From Marinobacter iranensis (lineage in GTDB: Bacteria > Pseudomonadota > Gammaproteobacteria > Pseudomonadales > Oleiphilaceae), in NCBI RefSeq assembly GCF_029207565.1, contig NZ_JANCMW010000013.1:100658-164657 (forward strand): a DNA stretch of 64,000 nt, written 5' to 3'. The notes under the pieces are model-generated. The model was not told the DNA's origin. It did not search any database and was given only the letters and a program-made list of their open reading frames with translations. Made by a program: the position numbers and the translations under genes. This document shows, piece after piece, positions 18,265 to 26,487 of this stretch; within the stretch, counting starts at the first letter, position 1, and each line of letters starts with the position of its first letter.

Positions 18265-19269
18265 ATGACAAACGCATTTTGGGTAACCGGGCCCGGGGAA
18301 GGGGCCATCCGCCCAGCCACTTACAATCACTGTTCACCGGAAGGCGACGAACCCGCGGTGGAAATCCAGGCGCTGTATACCGGCATCAGCCGTGGCACGG
18401 AATCCCTGGTGTTTACCGGCCGGGTGCCGCAATCCGAATACCATTCCATGCGCGCCCCGTTCCAGGAGGGGGATTTTCCATTCCCCGTGAAATACGGCTA
18501 TGCCAGCGTCGGGCGCGTTGTTTCCGGGCCAGAGGCGTTGACCGGCCGTTCGGTGTTCTGCCTTTTTACGCATCAGACCCGGTATCGAGTACCTGCCGCC
18601 GCTGTCGTTCCCCTGCCGGAAGGTCTACCGGAATCGAGGGCGGTACTGGCCGCCAATATGGAAACCGCCGTCAATGGCCTGTGGGATGCCTCACCAAGGG
18701 TAGGCGAGCGGATCGCCGTGGTTGGCCTCGGCGTTGTCGGCCTGCTGGTTGCCTGGCTTGCCAACCGTATTCCCGGCACCCGTGTGACGGCGGTGGATAC
18801 CAACCCGCAAAGGAAGGCAGTGGCGGAATCCCTGGGGCTCAATTTCCAGACTGCCTGCAAACAGGACAACCACGACCTGGTTATCCATGCCAGCGGCCAC
18901 CCGGAAGGCCTTGAGGCTGCACTCGCCCTTGCCGGAATGGAAGGGCGCATCATCGAAATGAGTTGGTACGGCGAGCAGCCAGTACCCGTCTCCCTGGGCC
19001 GTGCCTTCCACTCCCGACGGCTGACGATAAGGTCGAGCCAGGTCGGTAACCTGAACCCGGAGCAGCTTCCGCGCTGGCACTACCGTGACCGCATGTCACT
19101 GGCGCTGGACCTGCTGCGGGACGAGGTGCTGGATAACCTGATCAGCGGTGAAAGCCCCTTCGAGTCATTGCCTGAACTGATGCCAGAGCTTGCCGGCAAC
19201 GCCGATGGAACCCCTGGCGTACTGGCCTCTCAAACCCTCTGCCACCGTATTGTTTACCCCGATAACTGA
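18265..19269 (+). CDS. Medium-chain (zinc-less) dehydrogenase/oxidoreductase
   Basis: A 334-aa MDR-superfamily protein. The nucleotide-binding site is VVGLGVVGLLVAWLA near residue 155, followed by an acidic residue (AVDTNPQ) that favours NAD. The N-terminal catalytic domain keeps ISRGTESLVFTG but lacks the usual Cys/His zinc set. The ATG at 18265 follows TAAGGA. It starts a tight run of genes with a PTPS-like protein 30 bases downstream. The same pairing occurs in other proteobacteria as far as I recall, but its reaction is not established. Confidence 0.8.
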   Translation: MTNAFWVTGPGEGAIRPATYNHCSPEGDEPAVEIQALYTGISRGTESLVFTGRVPQSEYHSMRAPFQEGDFPFPVKYGYASVGRVVSGPEALTGRSVFCLFTHQTRYRVPAAAVVPLPEGLPESRAVLAANMETAVNGLWDASPRVGERIAVVGLGVVGLLVAWLANRIPGTRVTAVDTNPQRKAVAESLGLNFQTACKQDNHDLVIHASGHPEGLEAALALAGMEGRIIEMSWYGEQPVPVSLGRAFHSRRLTIRSSQVGNLNPEQLPRWHYRDRMSLALDLLRDEVLDNLISGESPFESLPELMPELAGNADGTPGVLASQTLCHRIVYPDN

Positions 19270-19299
19270 CATTTTTATCCGGAAAAGGAACCAGACTGC

Positions 19300-19698
19300 A
19301 TGTTCAGCCTCACCATCAGAGACCACATGATGATCGCCCACAGTTTTAATGGCGAACTGTTCGGGCCCGCACAGGGCCTTCATGGCGCCACCTATGTTGT
19401 GGACGTCACTTTTGAGCGGGACGCTCTCGATCAGGACGATCTGATTGTCGATATTGGTCTGGCGTCTGAGGTTTTGTCCGGCGTTATCAGTGAATTCAAC
19501 ATGAAAAACCTCGACGACATTGAGGAATTCAACGGCCGCAATACCACCACCGAATTCATGGCAGCGATCGTATTCGACCGAATGGCGGCAGCGATTCGCC
19601 AGGGCAAACTGGGCGAAACTGGCAAAGGCCTTTGCGGCATGAAGGTCACCCTTGGCGAATCCCACATTGCCTGGGCCAGCTACCATGGCAAACTCTGA
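19300..19698 (+). CDS. 6-pyruvoyl-tetrahydropterin synthase (QueD/PTPS) family protein with altered active site
   Basis: A 132-aa T-fold protein. The order of PTPS elements is kept: AHSF at residue 13, LHGATY at 27, VDIGLASEVL, LDDIEEFNGRNTTTE and VTLGES. Compared with QueD, zinc ligands His14 and His28 remain. The third ligand (HGH) is Ala30, the catalytic Cys four residues before HGH is Ala24, and the LDH histidine is Asp. It is therefore unlikely to be a standard QueD or PTPS. It overlaps the next gene by 14 bases. Its context suggests a role in making an unusual pterin-like or sugar compound. Confidence 0.8.
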   Translation: MFSLTIRDHMMIAHSFNGELFGPAQGLHGATYVVDVTFERDALDQDDLIVDIGLASEVLSGVISEFNMKNLDDIEEFNGRNTTTEFMAAIVFDRMAAAIRQGKLGETGKGLCGMKVTLGESHIAWASYHGKL

Positions 19699-21628
19699 GC
19701 CGCTGAGGGCCGTACTGTTTGTTGTCCCCGGGGATCCGGACCAGAAGACCGGCGGTTACCGGTATGTCCAGCGGGTGGTTGAGGGTCTGAAGGGCAAAGG
19801 CGTGGATGCCTCTGTTGCAGGCATTAGTGGTGCTTTCCCGGTTCCTGACCGGATGGCCGAGGTGTCGATGGAGTCCTTGCTGGTGGATCTTCCAGACGAT
19901 TCAGTGGTGGTCCTCGACGGCCTTGCCATGGGTGGGCTACCGGAGGTTGTGGGCCAGCATTCATCGCGCCTGCGGATTGTGTCCCTCGTCCACCACGCCC
20001 TGGCGGATGAAACCGGCCTTTCGGATGAGTTGCGGGATTGGCTCTTCCGGGTTGAGCGCAGGGCCTTGTCCCGGGTTGCCGGGGTGGTCACCACCAGTAG
20101 CCACACCGCGCAGCGCCTGGAGGAGTATGACGTACCCGCAACCGCTATCCGAGTGGTGGAGCCGGGGGCTGACACCGTTGCCGGGTCCAATGCGAAACCG
20201 CCGACGTTGAAAGAGCAGGGCGGCACCATAAACCTGTTGTGTGTTGCGCACCTTTCACCGCGCAAGGCGCAGCATCACCTGGTGGAAGCCCTGAGTGACA
20301 TGAGGAGCTTTCCCTGGCATTGCACCCTGGCAGGCTCGCTGGAGCGTGACGAGGATTACGCTCGACAGGTGACGGGTATTATCCAGAACCTGGGGCTCGA
20401 GCAACGAATTACCCTGGCGGGAGAGCTGGACGATGAAGGGCTGGCCAGGGCCTATGCCCAAGCCGACGTATTCGTGTTGCCCTCTGTCTACGAAGGCTAT
20501 GGCATGGTAATTGATGAGGCCCTTGCCGCCGGCCTGCCGGTAATCACGACCGATGGCGGAGCTCTTGCCAGTACAGGCCGCCGGCCGGGTATCCGGCAGT
20601 ACCGGGCGGGTGACGTTGGCGCACTCCGGACGTGTCTGGAAGAATTGTTGGGCAGCCCGGAAACACTCCAGGAAGTCACTTTGCAGGCTCGGGAAGAAGC
20701 ACGTTCATTGCGAAGCTGGGCAGTCACTGCCACTGAATTCCAGCACGCCCTCGAAGCGCTGCTGCCGCCGGACCCCACAACTTTTGACAGTGAATGGCTG
20801 GCCCTGCGGGAGCCCGCCGACCACCAGGCCCGCAATCGACCCCTTCTGGCGGAACTGGCAGCCTGGGCCGAGCGTGAATACTGTTGCCCGGACACCGCGA
20901 GCGGCCACCACGCACCGCCTTTGCTCGTGGGGGATTTGGGCACCGGTACCGGCTCCAATGCCCGCTACATGGTGCCGGCAATGATGGTGCCCCAGCACTG
21001 GGTATTGCTGGATCAGGATGAACACCTGCTGGGTATTGCGAGGGAGCGCTTGCAGCACCTGGACGTCCCCCTGGAAACCCATGCCTGTCACTTGAGCGCT
21101 GATCGTCTGGTTAGCCAGATCCCTGATGATACCCGGCTGGTGACTGCTTCGGCACTGATCGACCTGATGTCGGCCGACTGGTTGGATGCATTGGCTGGCG
21201 CTGCTTCCGGAAACCGTGCGGGTGTATTTATCGTACTGAGTTACGCCGGGCACTTCGAACTGTCACCGACGGATAGTGATGATGCGTGGATACAGCAGGC
21301 GGTCAACGATCACCAACACCGTGATAAAGGTACCGGAGCAGCCTTGGGGCCAGCTGCGACCGATTACCTGAAAGAACGGCTGGAAGCCCTGGGTTACCAG
21401 GTTTCCGTAGCGCCAAGCCCGTGGCAACTGACCCCTGAACACAATGCACTGCAGAGGGCTCTGCTGGAAGGCTGGCGGGATGCTGTAACAGAGCAGTTCC
21501 CAGGGGAGCGTGAGCGCGCGGACCGCTGGTTCCGGCTGCGTTTCAAGCAGGCTTGCGAGCAGCAACTTTCGATTCGTGTTGATCATAAGGACCTGTTTGC
21601 CTGGCCTTCCAGCGGAGACCCTGCCTGA
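19685..21628 (+). CDS. Glycosyltransferase family 4 fused to a SAM-dependent methyltransferase
   Basis: A 647-aa cytoplasmic fusion. Residues 1 to about 365 are a GT-B glycosyltransferase with GGYRYVQ near the N-terminus, LCVAHLSPRKAQ, and the nucleotide-sugar motif PSVYEGYGMVIDEALAAGLPVITT. Residues about 405-640 are a class I methyltransferase with DLGTGTGSNARY and the acidic VLLDQD ribose-binding strand. The ATG at 19685 gives a start MANSEPLRA, and a longer frame from 19652 would run deeper into the PTPS-like gene. It is followed without a gap by the flippase-like gene. Confidence 0.8.
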   Translation: MANSEPLRAVLFVVPGDPDQKTGGYRYVQRVVEGLKGKGVDASVAGISGAFPVPDRMAEVSMESLLVDLPDDSVVVLDGLAMGGLPEVVGQHSSRLRIVSLVHHALADETGLSDELRDWLFRVERRALSRVAGVVTTSSHTAQRLEEYDVPATAIRVVEPGADTVAGSNAKPPTLKEQGGTINLLCVAHLSPRKAQHHLVEALSDMRSFPWHCTLAGSLERDEDYARQVTGIIQNLGLEQRITLAGELDDEGLARAYAQADVFVLPSVYEGYGMVIDEALAAGLPVITTDGGALASTGRRPGIRQYRAGDVGALRTCLEELLGSPETLQEVTLQAREEARSLRSWAVTATEFQHALEALLPPDPTTFDSEWLALREPADHQARNRPLLAELAAWAEREYCCPDTASGHHAPPLLVGDLGTGTGSNARYMVPAMMVPQHWVLLDQDEHLLGIARERLQHLDVPLETHACHLSADRLVSQIPDDTRLVTASALIDLMSADWLDALAGAASGNRAGVFIVLSYAGHFELSPTDSDDAWIQQAVNDHQHRDKGTGAALGPAATDYLKERLEALGYQVSVAPSPWQLTPEHNALQRALLEGWRDAVTEQFPGERERADRWFRLRFKQACEQQLSIRVDHKDLFAWPSSGDPA

Positions 21629-21629
21629 C

Positions 21630-22559
21630 GTGTTTCGCCTGCGAGCCTCGCCGTATCTGAGATGGGGGCTCACCCTCATACTGTTGCTGGCAACCGCCTG
21701 GTTCCTCGACCTGTCCGCTGTCTGGCAAGAACTTGCCCGCTTTTCCTGGCTGGCGTTATCGGCCGCCATGGTTGTCTCGGTGGCGCAGGTGCTGCTGTCA
21801 GCCTGGCGTTGGAGATACACTTCAAAAAGGCTGGGGCTGGTATTGCCCATGGTGATTGCCATGCGGGAATATTACCTCGCCACCTTCCTGAACCAGATAC
21901 TTCCCGGGGGCGTATTGGGAGACGTTAACCGGGCCTGGCGCCACAGCCTGGATTCCGGCGCCCGCCTTGCCTCCATTCATGCCGTCATGATCGAAAGGCT
22001 ATCAGGCCAATTGGTGATGATAGCGGTGGCTCTGTGCCTGGGGACCTGGCTGGCCTGGCATCAGGTTGGAATGCTGGAGGTCGTTGCGGACCTGGGCGGT
22101 GTGGCATTGCTGTTGATCGCGGGGGTTACTGCCGCGTTGTCCCTGGCCGTCAGGCTCTGGGCAGGTGCGAGAGGCTATGCCCATGCACTGCATAGGGACA
22201 TCCGAAAGGCGCTGTTGACCTGGCCATCCCTGGGTGTGCAGGCGCTGTCCTCAGCCGGTGTGGTTGCCAGCTATCTTGCCGTATTCTCACTGCTGGCGCT
22301 GGGGGCGGGTTACTGGAGCAGTGCAGGTGCGGTGATGACCCTGGTATCACTCAGTAGTATTTTGCTGCTGGCGATGGCCATCCCCGTCACTGTCGCTGGC
22401 TGGGGGATACGGGAGGGCGCGGCGGCATTACTCTGGCCGCTGGCGGGCCTGCCGGCGGAGCAGGGTGTGGCACTCAGTATCGGCTACGGGCTGGCGGTAT
22501 TGATTTCAAGCCTCCCGGGTATTGTCTTTGTCGTCAGTGGTCGCCGGCCGAGCGCCTGA
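21630..22559 (+). CDS. Flippase-like membrane protein (LPG synthase TM / UPF0104 family)
   Basis: A 309-aa inner-membrane protein with about eight helices, similar to the lysylphosphatidylglycerol synthase transmembrane domain family. Characteristic stretches are LNQILPGGVLGDVNRAWRH near residue 80 and the C-terminal PVTVAGWGIREGAA. GTG at 21630, one base after the previous stop, is the likely start with GGAG upstream. The frame remains open into the preceding gene, but those codons are out of phase with its protein. It may flip the lipid or glycoside made by the preceding enzymes. This is inference. Confidence 0.75.
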   Translation: MFRLRASPYLRWGLTLILLLATAWFLDLSAVWQELARFSWLALSAAMVVSVAQVLLSAWRWRYTSKRLGLVLPMVIAMREYYLATFLNQILPGGVLGDVNRAWRHSLDSGARLASIHAVMIERLSGQLVMIAVALCLGTWLAWHQVGMLEVVADLGGVALLLIAGVTAALSLAVRLWAGARGYAHALHRDIRKALLTWPSLGVQALSSAGVVASYLAVFSLLALGAGYWSSAGAVMTLVSLSSILLLAMAIPVTVAGWGIREGAAALLWPLAGLPAEQGVALSIGYGLAVLISSLPGIVFVVSGRRPSA

Positions 22560-23406
22560 AATCCAGGTCAAACAGCATGTCGCTGCCCAGGTCCACCATC
22601 TGGGCCTTCGGGCGCAGGGCGCTGTCGAGTTTTCTGATCTCCGGCAGAGAGAACGCCGGGCGACCACTGCCAATGATCATGGGGGCAACCATGACATGGA
22701 GGCGGTCCAGCAGGTCCGAGTTCAGGAACTCAGACACCGTCAGCCCGCCTCCTTCCACAAAGATCTTGCGCAATCCAAAATCGGCGAGAACGGCCAATAT
22801 GTGCGCCGGGTCCATGGTGTCACCGTAGCCCAGGCAGGGAACATCGGTCGCGTCGTGACGGGGCACAAGCTTGTGCCCGGTGTGGTAATCACCGGCGACC
22901 AGCCGCAGGGTGGGTGATGCCTCATCTTTGAACAGGTGATGGCTATCCGGCACCCGGTGGTTGCGATCAATCACCACCCGAACCGGATTGACGCCGGAGA
23001 CCTTGCGAACGGTCAGCCGGGGATTGTCGGTGGATGCGGTTCCGGCCCCCACAATCACGGCTTCAGACACGGCTCTCAGGCGGTGCAGGTGGGTAATGCC
23101 GTCTTCACCATTGATAAACTTCGAGGCCCCCGTCACCGTGGCGATACGGCCGTCCAGGCTCTGCCCCATCTGGCCAACCACCCGCGAAGGAGAACCCTGG
23201 GGCAACGGGCAACACAGGGGCAGGAAGACCGACAGAAGATTGAGCGCCTCCGTGTCTGCCGGCAGCCGCAGAGCCCAGTCGCCATCCTGCCCGATATCCA
23301 GCGCAGGCCGGTCAGTTCCCGGTAGCATGAGCGTCACGTTGCTGCGGTTCACTGCCTCCAGTACCAGCTCCCATGCGGTGTTTTTGTCCAGTGCTTTTGC
23401 CGCCAT
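22534..23406 (-). CDS. RibD C-terminal-like reductase
   Basis: A 290-aa protein with a dihydrofolate-reductase-like fold as in the C-terminal domain of RibD. Key features are GQMGQSLDGRIA near residue 80, VGAGTASTDNPRLTVR, and the KIFVEGGG NADPH-site motif. The N-terminal deaminase domain of RibD is absent and replaced by about 75 residues of unrecognised sequence. Its last 26 bases overlap the end of the flippase-like gene. Reducing a pyrimidine or pterin intermediate fits the neighbouring PTPS-like protein, but the substrate is unproven. Confidence 0.8.
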   Translation of the reverse strand: MAAKALDKNTAWELVLEAVNRSNVTLMLPGTDRPALDIGQDGDWALRLPADTEALNLLSVFLPLCCPLPQGSPSRVVGQMGQSLDGRIATVTGASKFINGEDGITHLHRLRAVSEAVIVGAGTASTDNPRLTVRKVSGVNPVRVVIDRNHRVPDSHHLFKDEASPTLRLVAGDYHTGHKLVPRHDATDVPCLGYGDTMDPAHILAVLADFGLRKIFVEGGGLTVSEFLNSDLLDRLHVMVAPMIIGSGRPAFSLPEIRKLDSALRPKAQMVDLGSDMLFDLDFRRSAGDH

Positions 23407-23559
23407 ACCGAGTTATTCCGTTGCTTATGGATTCATTATAGGTAGATTGTGTGTAAAGCTATATGTACGTTACATTTCCGGTTTGATTCACTGTAAGTGC
23501 AATCGGGCCTCCAGGTGACTCCTTACAACTAGTTGGAAACCCAGCCAGGGAACAATCCT

Positions 23560-23976
23560 ATGCGGTACCTGCAAACCTTTAACCGCCGCCTGCGGCAGAT
23601 TCGGGAAGCCGGGCAATTGTCCCGTTGGGATGTCGCTGAAATGTGCGGTGTGGACGAGGCGAGGGTTGCCAACTGGGAAGCGACCGACGCCAGGCAGCGC
23701 GCGTGGCCGGGTGTTACCGAGTTGCTGGATTTTTGCCTGAAAACCGAAACCCCGCTGGAAGACCTGCTGGACCTGGACGATACCAGTGACACCGGACAGC
23801 TTGAATTGCCGGGCCTTGCCTTCAGCCAGGGTGACGACCTGTCAACGGCATTGAAGGAACTGGAAAAAGAGCTCAGCCGGGTTCAGCTGTCTGAGGAAGA
23901 AGTGGAGCTACTGCGCCGGTTCCGGAAAACGTCAGGAGAAAACCGGCGCATGGTCCTGCAGATCCTGGGCAAGTAG
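23560..23976 (+). CDS. Helix-turn-helix (XRE-like) regulatory protein
   Basis: A 138-aa protein with an N-terminal helix-turn-helix near residues 5-65 (LRQIREAGQLSRWDVAEMC followed by DEARVANWE). A charged, probably coiled-coil C-terminus follows (LKELEKELSRVQLSEEEVELLRRF). The ATG at 23560 is preceded by CAGGGAA. Target genes are unknown. The gene is convergent with galU, and the two stops are four bases apart. Confidence 0.8.
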   Translation: MRYLQTFNRRLRQIREAGQLSRWDVAEMCGVDEARVANWEATDARQRAWPGVTELLDFCLKTETPLEDLLDLDDTSDTGQLELPGLAFSQGDDLSTALKELEKELSRVQLSEEEVELLRRFRKTSGENRRMVLQILGK

Positions 23977-23992
23977 CCCCTTACTTGCCTTT
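23968..23992. terminator. Possible bidirectional hairpin between the HTH gene and galU
   Basis: GGCAAGTA and TACTTGCC form an eight-pair stem with a short C-rich loop, overlapping both stop codons. A short T stretch follows on the plus strand. The inverted symmetry partly reflects the similar C-terminal codons (Gly-Lys-stop) of both proteins, so its function is uncertain. Confidence 0.4.
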
Positions 23993-24817
23993 CTTGTAAA
24001 TGTTCTCGTAGACGTAGTTGGTGGCCTCCACAAATCCGTCAATGCTGCCACAGTCAAACCGGCGGCCCTTGAATTTGTAGGCCAGCACACAGCCGTTCCT
24101 CGCCTGTTCCAGCAGCGCATCCGTAATCTGTACCTCGCCGTTCTTGCCAGGAGGCGTGCGTTCGATGATGTCGAAAATATCCGGTGTGAGGATGTAGCGG
24201 CCTATGATCGCCAGGTTGCTGGGTGCTTTGTCTGGCGCGGGCTTCTCAACCATGTCGGTGATGCGATACAGGCCGTCTTTCATGGACTCGCCGGCAATCA
24301 CGCCGTATTTGTGTGTCTCGTCTTCCGGCACTTCCTCAATCGCCACGATAGAGCAGCGGAACTGGTTATAGAGCTTGACCATCTGGGCCAGTACGCCTTC
24401 GCCAGCACCGTCCGCCACGCAGAAGTCGTCCGCCAGGACAACCGCAAAGGGGCTGTCACCAACCAGGTTGCGCCCGGTCAGGATGGCGTGGCCCAGGCCT
24501 TTCATCTCGTTCTGGCGGGTAAACGCAAACGAGTTGTTGTCGATCAGCTCCCGGATGGAGGTCAGCAGATCCTCCTTGCCGGAGCCGGCAATCTGGTGTT
24601 CGAGTTCGTAGCTGATGTCGAAGTGGTCCTCGATGGCCCTTTTGCCGCGCCCGGTAACGAAGCCGAACTCGTGAACACCGGCTTCTGCCGCTTCTTCCAC
24701 GCCGTACTGCACAAGTGGCTTATTCACAATTGGCAAAATTTCCTTGGGCATGGCCTTGGTGGCCGGAAGGAAGCGTGTGCCGTAGCCGGCAACCGGGAAG
24801 AGGCACTTCTTGATCAT
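23981..24817 (-). CDS. galU: UTP-glucose-1-phosphate uridylyltransferase GalU
   Basis: GalU makes UDP-glucose from UTP and glucose-1-phosphate for glucans, LPS and exopolysaccharide. The ATG at 24817 follows AAGGACG and gives 278 aa. The nucleotidyltransferase signature FPVAGYGTRFLPATKAMPKE lies at the start, and VEKP, GRYIL and FDCGS motifs follow in order. Frames extending to 24907 add non-conserved residues. The product supplies the opgGHD pathway downstream and the exopolysaccharide genes further on. Confidence 0.96.
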   Translation of the reverse strand: MIKKCLFPVAGYGTRFLPATKAMPKEILPIVNKPLVQYGVEEAAEAGVHEFGFVTGRGKRAIEDHFDISYELEHQIAGSGKEDLLTSIRELIDNNSFAFTRQNEMKGLGHAILTGRNLVGDSPFAVVLADDFCVADGAGEGVLAQMVKLYNQFRCSIVAIEEVPEDETHKYGVIAGESMKDGLYRITDMVEKPAPDKAPSNLAIIGRYILTPDIFDIIERTPPGKNGEVQITDALLEQARNGCVLAYKFKGRRFDCGSIDGFVEATNYVYENIYKKGK

Positions 24818-25181
24818 AACGTTCGTCCTTATTTCGTTTAGGTCACGGCCTGTTATGGAGCAGTCGTCCGTGAAGGCTGAGTCGCGAAGTATGCCAAGTG
24901 TAACCAAGTTGCGGTTTTAAATGGAGGTCCCGGTAGCGAAATGTGGATTTTGGTAATTTCGGGAACCAGGTCGCTGTTCCCCTGGCTCGTTGATATGTAT
25001 AGAAAAAACTTTCAGATAGCTTTGTAGGTAGCTGTTTTTTAAAAAGATTAACTTTGTAAATTTTAGCAACAACGGATGGATTTATAGGTTCTTATGCAAT
25101 ACATTCTGCGATGACAATTTCTTAAGAATAACCGGCTACCCATCTCAATACGGCCGGCGCTAACTGGCAGGATCTGAAACG
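24818..25181. other. Intergenic region between galU and the barrel gene
   Basis: A 364-base gap, AT-rich in its right half. It must hold divergent promoters for galU and the following exported protein. I see no stem-loop, repeat or recognisable gene in it. Confidence 0.6.
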
Positions 25182-26357
25182 TTGAAATATTCCCTGTTGG
25201 CCGCACTGGTTTTGTGCGTCGTCAGCCAGCCCCTTTATGCGGAAACCTCGGGTTCCTGGTTGCGTAATGGCTGGACGCCCTACGCTGACAATTTTGCGGG
25301 CAGCGCGGATTCGTTCCGCGATGAGCGCGAACACTGGTTGCGGTCCCGGCTGAAATTTTCTGGCAAAACCTCGCTTACCAGTGACGGCCTGGACGGGGCC
25401 ATTGGCGTGTCGGCAGACAACCTTGTTGGTCGTAGCGACGCCATCGGCTTTAGCTACAGGGATGCCAGATCCCAGAAGGACAGTACGGACTCCAATGCCA
25501 CCTCGTTCCGCTATCGTTTTCCGGCGGGCGCCAATCAACTGAGCGTGGAAACCGGCAGTTCCCGCTATGATCGTGCGGCCACCAGTGGTGACAGGCGATT
25601 TAATGCCAGTGGGGAGTCCAGCGTATTGGGCTTTGGGGTCAGCCGCCCGCTGTTCTCGCAGTTCGGCATGGCATTTGATGGTATCGCCCGTCACACCGGG
25701 CGTGAAAGCCGTGCCTTCGAAGAGGGTAGCCTGGTGTCGGAGACCAGTTACCAGCTGTCTTCCCTGGGGTTCGAAGCACGAGGCGGGCATGATCTCTGGG
25801 GCGGTATACGTGCCAATACCGGCGTTCTGGCAGTCAGCGGTCGCGAGTACAGTGCGACGGATTATCCCCTTCAAGACGACATTGGTGAGGAATACGAATT
25901 CTACAAGGTCGCCATGTCAGCTTCAATCCAGCAGGAGGTTTATCGCTGGCGCTGGCGGATCCACGGCCGTTACCAGTTCGCCGATGAGGATCTCCCGGTG
26001 TCGGAATACCTTACCGTTGCGGGTCCGTCCATGATCGCTGGTTTTAACGGGCAATCCGTCTCGGCGGCACGGGGTGGTTGGCTCCGTATGGACACCGCCA
26101 GCCCCTCCTGGCAAATGCCTTTTGTAGATGGCGTGCTGTCCAGTGTGAACTTCGCTGTGCTCCATGGCTGGATTCCATACTCGGGGATGCAGTCAGACCG
26201 TTATGGCAGCGCAAGTGCCGGCCAGGTTTCGCTCAAGCTCAAAGGGCGTGCGTTTACGGCTGATGTCAGTGTCGGCCGCATGATTCGCGCCTCCAGCATG
26301 GCCATGACCATGCCGGACCGTCCTGATGTCCGCTTCTCCCTGACCATGGGTATCTGA
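25182..26357 (+). CDS. Exported outer-membrane barrel protein, distantly ShlB/FhaC-like
   Basis: A 391-aa protein with a signal peptide ending LYAET and then alternating beta strands to the end. The C-terminal part (GPSMIAGFNGQSVSAARGG, then a strand-rich tail ending in VRFSLTMGI) recalls the barrel of two-partner secretion transporters. No POTRA domains are visible and it is too short for a full TpsB. The start is TTG at 25182 with AGGA ten bases before. It may be a porin or an unusual barrel. Its placement next to the periplasmic glucan operon is the only functional hint. Confidence 0.5.
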   Translation: MKYSLLAALVLCVVSQPLYAETSGSWLRNGWTPYADNFAGSADSFRDEREHWLRSRLKFSGKTSLTSDGLDGAIGVSADNLVGRSDAIGFSYRDARSQKDSTDSNATSFRYRFPAGANQLSVETGSSRYDRAATSGDRRFNASGESSVLGFGVSRPLFSQFGMAFDGIARHTGRESRAFEEGSLVSETSYQLSSLGFEARGGHDLWGGIRANTGVLAVSGREYSATDYPLQDDIGEEYEFYKVAMSASIQQEVYRWRWRIHGRYQFADEDLPVSEYLTVAGPSMIAGFNGQSVSAARGGWLRMDTASPSWQMPFVDGVLSSVNFAVLHGWIPYSGMQSDRYGSASAGQVSLKLKGRAFTADVSVGRMIRASSMAMTMPDRPDVRFSLTMGI

Positions 26358-26487
26358 TTTCCCGTCTCGCCTCCCGAGTTCTCCAGCCTGCTTAGGCTGC
26401 CTGCCTTACAAAGATGTCACTTGAGACGTCGCCGGTCGCAGGTGCTACATTAAATCTTTTAGGGACATTAATTGAGGTGGGAGCTTC

